A stretch of DNA of 64,000 nt from Chytriomyces cf. hyalinus JEL632 (lineage: Eukaryota; Chytridiomycota; Chytridiomycetes; Chytridiales; Chytriomycetaceae), in contig JAIWWG010000002.1 in assembly GCA_025435555.1 (NCBI GenBank), forward strand, positions 310,001 to 374,000. The letters run 5' to 3'. Under the pieces are notes generated by a model. It ran no database searches. It saw only the letters and a program-made list of their open reading frames with translations, and was not told where the DNA came from. The position numbers and the translations under genes were made by a program. Position 1 is the stretch's first letter. Each line of letters begins with the position of its first letter. Positions 53,959-64,000 of the stretch are shown one piece after another.

Positions 53959-54258
53959 TGCTTGACACTGCAGTTTTATTTTTCTTATAAGGAAGTTTCT
54001 ACATTTAAAAGTACGTTAAAGGAGTGAAGACGCAGTAAAAGAGGTTTTGTTTAATTCAGCCAAGCTTGCTTCTTTTTTTTTTTTTTTTTTTTTCTTTTGG
54101 TGTCAGGGTAAACAAATCATAGCGAGTCAACAACTCCTTCACACACGCACACACACATCCTCAAGCCCGTCAGCTTGACCCTCATCAAAATAAAGCTAAA
54201 AAACACTAAAAAAGAGGCCCGTCTCTGCAAAGTTTACATCTCCTTCTTGTTGCATTTT
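53959..54258. other. convergent 3' region with poly-T tract
   Basis: About 300 bases between convergent stops of LPMO copy 2 and PEPCK. Contains a 22-base T run near 54072-54093 and a CA-rich microsatellite near 54143. Confidence 0.6.
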
Positions 54259-56549
54259 TCATCCAACATTTCCAACAGTTCCATTCAACACGTCTTTGCG
54301 GACTGATTCGAACCGATCCAAAAGCTGACGCAGTGCTGCGGTATATACTTCCTCACTGAATCCTTCAGCCTTCCATGCGCTCGCGGGATCAAAGAAATCA
54401 GCCGCTGGGATCCCTGCAACTGCTTTTGTAGGAATCCGTAAATTAAAGAACGGCGTCACGCAACTTTCTTGCTCAATCGTCTTTAAAAGCTCGCCAGAGT
54501 GAATCTGCATTTTCAGGCACAAGGAAAAAGTTTGAGATGATGTCCCAAAAGAAAAACAAAACAGCTCCAAGATAACTCACAGCATCTACAATCGATCGTG
54601 AATATTGCAATGGAATCCGCTTTCCAGTTCGCTCTCCTCCCGCGGGACCACCCATCCACCCCGTATTCACCAACCAACAGCGAACTCCCGGTCCACCGTC
54701 CGTTTTTCTCTCATCCAGCCGCTGCTTTAACAAATCTGCATACAGCGATGGTGGGTGCACAAGAAACGGTGCTCCAAAGCATGGACTGAATGTAGCAGTT
54801 GGTGCCCCGCGTAAATTCCCTTGCTCTGTTCCAGCGACTTTGGATGTGTATCCGGCAAGGAAATGATACATGGCCTGATCAGGTGACAGGAGCGAGACTG
54901 GCGGTAACACGCCGTACGCGTCACATGTGAGGAAGATGATGTTTTTGGGATGTTTCGCGACAGATGGAGACTTTGAGTTGGGAATAAAGTCGAGTGGATA
55001 ACAGACTCTAAAAAAGGGTTTTAGAAATGTTTCTTCAACGTTAGCGATGTTATCAAGATCAAGGGTAGTTATCCCATTACTTACCTGGTATTTTCAGTAA
55101 TTGCACGACTGGAGAAATCAACGGCATGAGTGACGGGGTCCATTTCGACATTTTCCTGAAATTTGGGAGGCGAATCAGACAACCAACTATACAAAGTTTT
55201 GGAATCTACCAATATATAAATACCAGAATTGCGCCAAATCGGATGGCATTGTAAATCTCTGGCTCCTTCTCGGCAGACAAATCAATTGCCTTGGCATAGC
55301 ATCCCTTAAAGTAGAGCACATGAGGGTTAGATACATGAGGTGTTCAACAACAAACAAGAAACACGTACGCCTTCAATGTTGAAAATTCCATCTTTGGACC
55401 AACAATGCTCATCATCTCCAATCAGTTTTCGATTTGCGTCTGCACTGAGGGTCGTTTTGCCGGTCCCAGACAATCCAAAAAACAGTGTCACGTCGTCCTC
55501 GGTGGATCCTTCGTTTGCAGCCGCATGAAGGGACAGCACATTTCGCAGTGGCATCAGGTAGTGCATGATGGTGAAAACTCCCTTCTTCATTTCTCCGGCA
55601 CTACGTAGCATGAATGATTGTGTTAAACAAAATTTAACAAAACAAAACGCGTTGAGAAAAAAAAGAAAGTGAACGGACTATTCAGTTCCGAGAATCACGG
55701 CAGCTTTCCGCTCAAACGAAATGGCAATCAGCGTTGACGACCCGTTCACGCCGGCGAGGCTCGGATCGGCAGGACATTCGCCGGCATTCACAATTGTAAA
55801 ATCAGGATCCCCAAAATTCGCCAGCTGGTCCGCGGTCGGGGTGATGAGCATGTTCTGCATAAACAGAGCATGGTACGCTCTGCTGCACTCGATGCGCACT
55901 TTCAAACGATAACGGGCATCGGCACCGGCATATGCATCAACAAAATCTGTTGGAAATTAAAAAATTTGCTATTCAAGCCTGCAAGTGCCACTTGTGGGAG
56001 AAAGTGGGGTCATACATTGCACGGGCTGGCGAGAGAGGAAGCTGCGCGCACGCGAGAGCGCAGACTCGAAGGACGAGGGCGGGAGCGGCGTGTTCACGGG
56101 ACCCCACCACACGCGTTTCTGTGGCGAAGGTCAGAGTGAGTCAGTGGGTTGAGTCGGTGGGGGTTACGATGCGGTGGAATGCCAAAGAATGCAATTGATT
56201 GAAGCAGCAAATGTTACCATGGAGGGCATCTCGGCAACAATGCGCTTGTCAGTGGGTGATCTGCCCGTCTTGGCGCCTGGTGCAAGAACAAGAAATCATC
56301 GCATCAGCATACATACACGCACATACACACAGGCCCTAAGCGAAAAGGGGGTGCTATCAAAGCAGCTCATACGACAACAAACAACACACCCGAGTACGCC
56401 ACCAAAGCACCGCTCTGGGCAAGCGACGACCGCGCCGCCTCTCTGCGCAACGCGTTGATAGTACACTGCGCCGCCCCGGCATTCACGATGCGCTGCTGCT
56501 GCTGCTGTCTCAGAGTGCCTGCGAGCTTCATCGTCGGATGGCGCAGCAT
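54259..56549 (-). CDS. PCK1: ATP-type phosphoenolpyruvate carboxykinase
   Basis: About eight exons. The N-terminal exon ends SGALVAYSG, joined to [13 protein letters not shown]. Next come [42 protein letters not shown], the family segments [19 protein letters not shown], the P-loop [31 protein letters not shown], then [18 protein letters not shown] and [15 protein letters not shown]. It ends in [12 protein letters not shown]. This is the cytosolic enzyme that turns oxaloacetate plus ATP into PEP in gluconeogenesis. Start 56549 ([11 protein letters not shown]) is the first ATG; Met7 is an alternative. Exon lengths in the N-terminal third are short (60-120 bases). Confidence 0.9.
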
Positions 56550-57059
56550 CGCCCCCCTTTTCAGTTCAATTTTGTTGCCACTTCGGTTTTAATATATTCC
56601 AGTCAATTCATAAATTTGTTCAACAGTTTATGCCGTTTTATTTACTGTTGTTCAGAACGAAGGGGAGAGAGAGAGAGAGCGAGAGGGAGACGGGGGGAAG
56701 GTCAAGATACGGATGTCAGTTACCTAAACAAAAGCAGAATAATAAGTACATGGATCGAAGCAGGCAGAGCGAGAAGAGTGAGGGAGAGGAGAGCTCAGAA
56801 AGTTTTGAATAAGGTTTGTCTCCAGGTCAAGACACTTTGTGTCCTTGTCAGGATTAGCATGGTTGTGAACATCATTGCAGGGCAGTGGGGAGAACGGGGT
56901 GGAAACTGATAATTACCTATTCACATAATACCGGTAGACGCATGTTGGCGAAGCTTGAAGAATCTGACCAAATCTGAGAGAGAGAGAGAGAAAACAAAAA
57001 GAATGAGCCGGGAGGATTCGATGCAATGGCCTCGGGGGCGGTGTGAGGAGGGCAGTAGG

Positions 57060-57132
57060 TCTCAGGGGTATAAGTCATTCATATGAATTCAGTAGTTCTG
57101 TAAGGATTCTACCCGCACGCGATCATCTCTGA
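57060..57132 (+). repeat. 73-bp direct repeat, copy 1
   Basis: Starts TCTCAGGGGTATAAGTCATT and ends GCGATCATCTCTGA. Identical to 57336-57408. Confidence 0.9.
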
Positions 57133-57335
57133 CCATGCTGCAGCAAGGGAAAGGCGACTGTTGAAGGGGTTCGAAGCAACGTACCGAGATAGCTCACGGA
57201 GAGCGCCAAGTTCAATCGGTTAGAAGTCGGGGATTCATAGCCTCATAATCTGGATGAGGAAGAGACACTCGTTAGATGGAAGTCATAAGCGGAGAGGAAC
57301 AGGGAAGGAGGATGGCGGGGAGGGTGTTTCGAAAA

Positions 57336-57408
57336 TCTCAGGGGTATAAGTCATTCATATGAATTCAGTAGTTCTGTAAGGATTCTACCCGCACGCGATC
57401 ATCTCTGA
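57336..57408 (+). repeat. 73-bp direct repeat, copy 2
   Basis: Perfect copy of 57060-57132, 203 bases downstream. Either a recent local duplication or flanking repeats of a small element. Confidence 0.9.
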
Positions 57409-58132
57409 TAGTCGGCACACCGTGGAAGGAGATATATACAGGGAAGGACAGGCTGCTCACCATCATGGAGTTCGTTTTCTTCGGTCTTTATTTACAAAAA
57501 AAAAGAAAAAGGCTTTATGCGCTCTTGAGAAAAAGTCCCCGAAAAGGCCGAGACTTGTCATGTCCAATACCGGTAGGTGCTTGAAACTACCCGGCATTAT
57601 GGGCGTCTTGAGCACGGGCGGCATTGAAGATAACAACCTTGCTGCGGCATCCTGAAAGTGCAATCTGTCAAGCGAAAGCGGGTAACCGCAGTGCAACGCT
57701 CACACAGTCTGTCCACTTTATCTGGCAAAAGATGCATTAAAGTGCTGGTAACCATGCAAGGGACACTGAAGATGGGCAGTGACAAGCCACACTCATCATC
57801 CAGAATTGCGCTGTTGAGGTGGTAGCTGCCATCCACCGACCTGCTACCACTAAGTGCAATCGGCATCTGTTCTTATGAGCCGCAATGGCGTCAGTAGGCC
57901 ATGAGAGCCAGCGTAGGTAACTAGAACGCTAAGTTTGACAGTGTCAGCGAGCAATCTGTCTTTCAAACTGACCGTGGATACATAGCCACACAAGAGCCTG
58001 CTTGTGAAGAGAACTTTGAATGGGATTTTGACCCCTTCACAAATATTTTACACCACTTTAACTGTAATTTAGATAGACCAGGGGGTGCAAGCCCGTCCCC
58101 ACCCAACTCCGTCACCGCCAAACAGCACAAAC

Positions 58133-59584
58133 ATGAAAACATACCAAACACAGCATCAGTCCCCGGACACATCAACCATGCAGTCCTCTCCCATGCGCAG
58201 CGGCAACTCCGCACCCACCGTGGTCAAGAACCCTTCCGAAGAAACGCTGCTCGATCTTTCCTCCGACTCTGATGGCGGCGAGAGTTTATTGAATTCGGAG
58301 TTTGGTGGGAGGGACCGGAAGCGGATGAGAGTCTCGGGTCTGTGGTCCGTCAAGCGGCTGTTCCGTTTCGAGGGCATTGCCGAGAACCCGTACGCACTCG
58401 TCATATTCTACTTCTTTCTGAACCTCGGACTGACCATCTGTGAGTGATTGAGCTTGCTTGCCACCGTCTTGCCACCGTTCGGACTCTTAACCTACAAAGC
58501 AAAAAAAAAACAGTCAACAAGGTCATTCTCAAGTTCTTTAACTTCAATTTTCCGTGGCTTCTCACGGCAATTCACTCGTTGGGTTCTTACCTCGGCTGCA
58601 TCGTCATTATCAAAGTCGTTGGCGCAGTCACCCCCGAAGTCCCCCTCAACAACCGCAAGGACCAAATCGTTGTCCTCCTGTTTTCAGCCCTCTACACAGT
58701 CAATATTGCCGTATCCAATATCAGCTTGAATATGGTCAGCCTCGCATTTCATCAAATTGTTCGAAGCACAAATCCCGCAGTCACTATTGCCCTTGAGCGA
58801 ATGTTTTTGGGTAAATGGAAAGATGGCGTTGGATATGACATTTTCTCCTCCCTCTCCATGGTAAGTTCACCTCCCTGCTCCCAAAAGGACGCGTACCCCA
58901 AACCTCCCATCATTAATTTCCAAAAAAAAAAAAAAAAAAAAGGTCATCCTCGGTGTCGGCCTCGCAACACTTGGTGACTACGAATTCACCGCGTCCGGCT
59001 TCATCGCAACATTTTTCGGCGTAATTCTCAGCGCCATCAAGGGCATCGCCACCAACACACTCCTCGCAGGAAATGGCCTCAAATTTCATCCCATCGAACT
59101 CCTCTGGCGCATGAGCGGGCTTTCATGCATTCAATGCCTGTTTATCTCCATCTCCACCGGTGAAGTTGCCGCGTTTCGCGCGTTTCTCGGTAACAGGGAT
59201 GCTACCAGTGGAAGCAGCGTGTATTCAAACTTGCATTGGCTGTACCTTGCTCTTGCAATGAATGGAGCCATGGCGTTTTTCTTGAACTACGTGTCTTTTA
59301 GTGCAAACAAGAAAGTGGGCGCTTTGAGTATCGCCGTTGCTGGAAATGTCAAGCAAGTGATGAGTTTGGGTCTCAGTGTCTGGATCTTTGGATACGTCTT
59401 GAGTCTTGTCAAGGGGATGGGTGAGCATTTATCTTTTTTGGAACGTGTTGACTTTCACAAGTTTCTGACGCTGTTAACTGTTCAAGGTATTTTAATGACG
59501 CTTGTCGGCGGCGCGTGGTACAGCATGATTGGTGTCAACAAGAAAAAGGCTGCCCCTTCGCTAGTGCAGCCATCTAGACATTGA
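58133..59584 (+). CDS. TPT/DMT-family sugar-phosphate or nucleotide-sugar transporter
   Basis: Four exons (58133-58439, ~58514-58860, ~58943-~59419, ~59487-59584). A Ser-rich cytosolic N-terminus of about 85 residues precedes FYFFLNLGLTI joined to FNKVILKFFNFNFPWLLTAI, the entry of the triose-phosphate-transporter domain. Further hydrophobic segments carry VPLNNRKDQIVVLLFSALYT, SLAFHQIVRSTNPAVTIAL, GVILSAIKGIATN and VGALSIAVAGNVKQVMSLGL. These match fungal Golgi or ER TPT transporters. The substrate cannot be read from sequence. ATG 58133 is the first in frame; the codons before it lack ATG. Confidence 0.8.
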
Positions 59585-59940
59585 GAATGCTCTAAATATG
59601 CCACAACGACGAACACTATCATTATATTTATTGTCAAATACGCACCCAAGCCTCTGTAATCTTATGTCTTTCAATCCTCGTATTCTTGAATAAAAAACCT
59701 CTTTTCCACTTTGGGTTCACGAATAACCGTTTATTTTGGCATTCATGGCCAACGAAAGAAAATACTGCTACCAAGTCACAAGACTCCACACACCCAGCCA
59801 TAAGACTTGGCGATCCTTCCAAGAGAAAGAGAGAAGCGCTCGCGTTGGTTCTTATACCGCAGCAAGTCCCAAATAACAGAAATAAAAAAAATCAAAACTA
59901 AGGCACACAAACGAGGGGAGAGCCCCAAGCGAGTGTGCAT
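59585..59940. other. convergent 3' region, no gene seen
   Basis: About 355 bases between the transporter and RPL10A stops. AATAAA-like signals occur on both strands. Confidence 0.5.
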
Positions 59941-60795
59941 TTAGTAGAGACGGATTGGCTTGCCCATGGAGGACTTGATGAAGAGGGACTTGACGTTTTG
60001 CCAGTTCTTCTTGAGCAGGGAGACCAAGAAGTTGACGGACATCATGATGTTCTGGACGAGCTCGTCCTCAGTCATCTTGACGTTACCAACGGCAACACCA
60101 ATGCAAAGAACCTTCTTCAACTGGAACTTGATGGTGGCCTTGATTTCGTTGACCTTCTCACCAAGGTTGTCCTGCTGGGTGACTGGGGTTGGGAACTTTC
60201 CAGCCTTGGACAGACCGGGTCCGAGAAGACGGGGAATCTGCTTGATGAGAGCCTCGGAAGCCAAGAACTGGTCGTACTTCTTGGCAAGCTTCTTGATGGC
60301 CTTCTTGTTCTTGTTGAGCTTCTTCAAGTCTTCAACAGACATGGAGTCGAGGGAGATCTCCTTGGCGTGGTCAGCGTCACGGGCATCGGCAAGGATGCAG
60401 ATCTTCATCTGTGGACGGGGGATGTTTGGGAGACGGACGGTTCCGGAGAAACGCTTGTCTCTCTGGGGGTCGTAGTTCTTAAGACCAATCTGGAGTTCGA
60501 TGGTCTCGGTGAACTTTCTTGGCTTCTCCTCGGTGGAGAAGGCAATGACTTGACGGACGGCCTCACGGACCTGGGATGGGGCAACCTTGCTGAGGGGGGA
60601 AGGTTTCAAGTTAGCATTTCGGCTTGGGTGTTTCGACAGCAGGATGATCATCGCCCCATCACATCCTTAGATGCCGTCCATTCCACCCGGCAATGGCATC
60701 GACTCATTGTTCTCCAGGGTCTGGCGATAGATGCGGTGGCAATGCTGGCTGCGATGGGTGTGGAGTGAGGGAACATGTTGAGTTGCTCACCTCAT
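59941..60795 (-). CDS. RPL10A: 60S ribosomal protein L10a (uL1)
   Basis: Two exons. The first codes only ATGAG (60795-60791) before a perfect GTGAGC donor; the second is 60589-59941. The splice gives [20 protein letters not shown]. Hallmarks are [64 protein letters not shown] and [15 protein letters not shown]. The 217-residue length matches the family. It forms the L1 stalk that handles exiting tRNA. Strong codon bias fits high expression. A tiny first exon is common in fungal ribosomal-protein genes. Confidence 0.9.
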
Positions 60796-60902
60796 GCTTG
60801 GGACTTGCTGTTTTGCAGGATGAAAAAATCTGAGAACAAGGGCACCACCAGCTTTATTCAACCCCAAAAAACGCAATAAAATCATTTGTTTCTTCCACAA
60901 CG

Positions 60903-62264
60903 CTACAGCTTGGCCAGACTCTTGATTGTCTTCATGACAAACGGTCGCTGCACAGCTGGCGCATTTCCGGCCTCGTAAATATCGTCAGGAACGAAAAAGT
61001 CGGGCGCAAGCTCCTCATCTGGACAGTTCTTGTTGATCTTGTAGAGGGTAAAATCTTTCACGCCGACCTGTCTCAACAGCGCTTCGTCAATTACAAACTG
61101 ACCTCTGCATTACACAAAAAGTACTCGCTTTCAGAATGGTTGAACAGGCGAGAAAAAAAAAAAGATGCTCACGTGTAGTTGCGCGCATCCTGACAGAGCA
61201 TAAGAGCTGCCGCATCCGCCATGATATCAGCATTACGGTACTTGAGCTCCTCAGGAGGATCCTCCGGGTTCGCGATAATCACAGTCATGGCACTCGTATC
61301 GATGGCCGTCAAAGGCCAAAGAGAATTCACAGCAATCCCATACTGCCTAAACTCTTCAGCAAGACCCAACGTACACATGCTCATGCTGTACTTCGCAATG
61401 CTGTAAGCCGTGTGGTTTTCAAACCACATGGGTCTCATGTCCAATGGCGGGCTGAGGGTGAGTACGTGTGGGTTGCGACCCTTTTTGGCGCTTTCGCGGA
61501 GGTGGGGGAGACAGGCAAGGGTGCAAAGGTACGTGCCACGGCCGTTAATTTGGTTCATTAGGTCGTATTTCTTCATGCCTGTTTCGGTCATGGGAGTCAG
61601 GGAGATGGCGCTCGCGTTGTTGATGAGAATATCGATGCCGCCGAATCTGGAATATAATGTGAAGAAGAGCTGCGGTGAGAAGCCATTTCGAGGTAGAGAC
61701 AGCAAAGGTGCTGATCCCAGCAATCGACAAAATGAGATGATGCGCCCGGTTGGAGAAGCGTTCCCTCAAAAGTGAAAGTGCCACCAAGCACATAAATTTT
61801 TTTGGGTGCGCCAGAACAGTCGTCACAACCACCACCGCAGCAGCATCATTCAAAGCAACGAGACTCACGCAGCGACGGCCTTTGCAACAGCCGCATTCAC
61901 TTGATCCTCATAGCGAATGTCGCACAGAACGGGAAGTGCGCGTCCACCGGCATCCTCAATCTGCTTGGCAGCCGTGAATATGGTTCCAGGCAGCTGCAGA
62001 GTACATTCACCAAAAACAATCAGCCCGCATCAATTATAAAAAGAAAAAGAAGACAAGAGAGATACCTTTGGATGTGGATCAGCAGTCTTTGCAGCAATAC
62101 AGACGTTGGCTCCCAGACTTGCAAGTTTGACGCCAATAGCGAGTCCGATACCTCTCGAGCCACCTGCACATTCAATTCAGTTGCTCTGCTAGCGTGTTGG
62201 CACTACATGCGGAGCTCTTACCGCTGATGAAGACGTTTTTACCCCGAAATTCGAACTGGCTCAT
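60903..62264 (-). CDS. short-chain dehydrogenase, HSDL2-like
   Basis: About five exons. The N-terminus MSQFEFRGKNVFISG joins across a splice to GSRGIGLAIGVKLASLGANV, the Rossmann NAD(P) site. Next come ILINNASAISL, the catalytic Ser in LTLSPPLDMRP, and the YxxxK motif in AYSIAKYSMSMCTLGLAEEF. The family-typical AVNSLWPLTAIDTSAM and GQFVIDEALLRQVGVKDF follow. This closely follows hydroxysteroid dehydrogenase-like 2. The SCP2 lipid-transfer domain that human HSDL2 carries is absent. Likely peroxisomal or mitochondrial, but no clear PTS1: the end is KSLAKL, which is PTS1-like only loosely. Confidence 0.85.
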
Positions 62265-62586
62265 TTTTTGGCAAACTTTTTTTTGGTTGTGTTTCAATAA
62301 ACGCGGAATTGGCGCCAATCAGTGCCACAACGCGTTGTTGGGGGTGAGCACATGTCTCGCGCGATGTACTGACAGAGTGCATTCTGTAAGGAGCCGCCAG
62401 CAGCAGCAGCAAGACAGCAAGCCAAGGAGCTGCAAACACCGTCCAGTTGCTGTGATATAGTCGGCATCCCAAGTTGGGTGGTTTCTGTACTCCATGAAGT
62501 AGAATGGTTATCCCCCACTTCACGCCATGCTTAATCAAAAACTTAAGGGCTCATTGGACCAAAACAACAAAAACCTCAAAAAAAAA

Positions 62587-63884
62587 ATGTCTGAGGACTT
62601 CATCATCGCAAGCACGCTTGAGCTACCCACGCTCAGCATATTCCCATACGCAGCAACAGCAGCCCCAGAAATCGACTCTTCAGAAACACTGGCATCATCC
62701 AAACACCTGGACGCGAGATCACAGCACCGCTCAAAGTCACCTGGGTCGCGTTCAAAAACCTCACTTCAGAGCAACGCAGATTTACGCATTGCATCCGCGA
62801 GACATTTGGAAAACCATGTGAACGGACATTGGGAAGATATTTTCAAAGTCTCACTTTCTATCGTGCCCGTGTTGGCATGGCCAATATTCGCGGTTGTTGT
62901 TTGGGCCGGGGCAGTCAGCGCGTTTTCGATTTTGGAGTTGAATCCGTGGAAGGATCTTCCTTCAAACTCGGCATACGTGATGATTATCACGATAGTGCTG
63001 AACTTGCTGCTTGCGTTCAGAACCAGTGTAGCTTAGTTTAGCATCCCCACATTTTGTTTTTCCCACGACAGCCCTTCACTGAAACACAAAAAAACAGTGA
63101 CCGGTACGCAGAGGGTCGAAAACTATGGTCGAAGCTTTACTTTCACATCTTCAATCTCGCGCGGTACGTGACAGTATATGACAATGCAACCACCGCCGCC
63201 GAGATCGAAGCAAAACACGACGCCCTCCACCTTCTCTCGAAACTCGCATCGGTGGTCATGGACCATCTCCGAGCCGAGCCGCTCGAGCAAATGAACGAGA
63301 AGCCCAACTTGAGCGTGCCAGACGTGACAGAGACCGAAGAAAACGTGTCTAAAAGCAACGAATACAGACTTGCCGACACTTCCACAAACACGCCTGGCGC
63401 ATTCTTGTCTTCATCCGAAATCTTGCAAGAAGTGCAAACATACATATTATCGCGCCCGTACTCGCGGGATGCCACGCCGTACCCGTTTTATTGGTGGATC
63501 TCTGGGATCCAGGACCAAATCTCGCAGCTGGACCGCATCAAGACAACACCATCGCCGCTGGCATACACAATCCATCTGTACCAAGCAACGCTATTTTATC
63601 TGGGCGGGATCCCGTTCGTGACAGTTCGGGATTGTGGCGCCTGGCTCACGATCGTCATTAGTGCTATTGTGGCGTTTGTATTTCTGGGGATGCTGGCGAT
63701 TGCGGATGAGATTGAGCAGCCTTTTGGAGACGATGTACGCGATTTGCCGCTGGAAAAGTACTGCGCCGAAATTGAGGCGGCGGTTGAGTTTGCGATTGAG
63801 CGGGATCGACACAAGACGGCAAAGGGCGAGGCACTGTGGGGGCAGCCGTGTGGGTTGATTCCGAGAAAGGCGGACGAGGAGTGA
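62587..63884 (+). CDS. bestrophin-like (RFP-TM) anion channel
   Basis: Two exons (62587-63027 and 63072-63884) split by a 44-base intron. After a disordered N-terminus come HWEDIFKVSLSIVPVLAWP, a hydrophobic helix, and VLNLLLAFRTS joined to PFTETQKNSDRYAEGRKLWS, the bestrophin family's LAFRTN..Y.RY.EGR..W signature. Later come PYPFYWWISGIQDQIS, a two-helix segment (LTIVISAIVAFVFLGMLAI), and DEIEQPFGDDVRDLPLEKYC, the family's IEQPFG.D..DLPL motif. Relatives conduct chloride. An in-frame ATG at 62527 would add 20 basic residues. 62587 is preferred for its context. Confidence 0.8.
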
Positions 63885-64000
63885 GTTGACTTTTCAGGGA
63901 TTCCAGCGGAATAAAGATACCAACAAAACTCTGTTTTGTTTTCCGAGACATCTTGGCTCAGGTTTTTTTCATCTTTTTTGAATCCACCTGACGGATGCCG

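Larger units (their letters stand above)
56550..58132. other. gene-poor region with GA-rich and duplicated segments
   Basis: About 1.6 kb. It holds a GA-rich run near 56660-56700, a perfect 73-bp direct repeat, and low-complexity purine stretches. A weak minus-strand open frame (57597-57866) has scattered cysteines but no recognisable family. No tRNA or rRNA recognised. The last ~50 bases are the leader of the transporter gene. Confidence 0.5.

Noticed and set aside
57180-57240. tRNA-like sequence with GGTTAGAAGTCGGGGATTC
   Set aside because: No A box at the right distance and no cloverleaf can be drawn.
57597-57866. Cys-containing minus-strand open frame
   Set aside because: 89 residues with irregular cysteine spacing, no family match I can name, in a gene-poor region.
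59935-60768. Long plus-strand open frame opposite RPL10A
   Set aside because: Antisense shadow caused by the strong codon bias of the ribosomal-protein gene.
1-64000. CRISPR arrays, rRNA genes, bacterial operons
   Set aside because: No regularly spaced repeats, no rRNA motifs, and the gene structure is clearly eukaryotic.

Overview
The window looks like nuclear DNA of a fungus, most likely a chytrid (Chytridiomycota). Genes sit on both strands with short gaps. Most carry short GT-AG introns (44 to about 225 bases) and read in the standard code. Clear fungal housekeeping genes are present (PEP carboxykinase, DEG1/PUS3, Rad1, AFG1, ribosomal protein uL1). They are mixed with features I associate with chytrids: leucine-rich-repeat receptors, many SAM domains and secreted chitin-type LPMO-like enzymes. 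The phylum is my inference; no rRNA or other marker is present.

Left third (1-22.2 kb). In order: a secreted peroxidase-like/DOMON/TM/SAM protein whose distal haem-pocket residues are replaced; a GPI-anchor-like Ser/Thr-rich protein with a decayed tandem copy beside it; a Sel1-repeat protein of the Nif1/DSF2 type; a membrane thioredoxin-fold protein; a ZRANB2-like splicing factor; a DCC-family mitochondrial protein; a one-TM Ser-rich protein; an F-box protein; a five-finger C2H2 protein; AFG1; and the checkpoint clamp subunit Rad1. Between AFG1 and Rad1 lies a deleted relic of the gene family found in the next region.

Tandem array (22.5-31.9 kb). An LRR relic is followed by three head-to-tail copies of an unrecognised membrane protein (one broken, two intact) and then an intact LRR-TM-SAM receptor. 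The intact copies begin with an N-myristoylation-type MGNxTS start. Their upstream regions share a block, and two copies share a 129-bp identical tract that suggests gene conversion.

Terminal-inverted-repeat element (about 32.16-40.80 kb). Two ~150-bp inverted repeats enclose about 8.6 kb. It holds a many-exon gene with a PCNA-binding (PIP-box) motif and an HNH-like end, a small ORF, a polymerase-palm-like remnant joined to an SF1 helicase, an HNH domain, a RING/TRAF-type zinc-finger gene and a coiled-coil gene. The helicase is interrupted by a tRNA-related insertion. Three intronic hairpins keep their stems through paired substitutions. I cannot assign the element to a known family. It has no capsid, integrase or protease gene that I can see, and I treat it as a fossil of a virus-like or large DNA element.

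Right third (40.8-64 kb). A TLC-domain membrane protein; a double-SAM protein; an arrestin-like/DUF1399/Gly-rich fusion; a pair of LPMO-like chitin-type enzymes on opposite strands flanking PUS3 and a MAPEG-family glutathione transferase; PEP carboxykinase; a gene-poor stretch with a perfect 73-bp direct repeat; a TPT/DMT sugar-phosphate transporter; ribosomal protein L10a; an HSDL2-like dehydrogenase; and a bestrophin-like channel.
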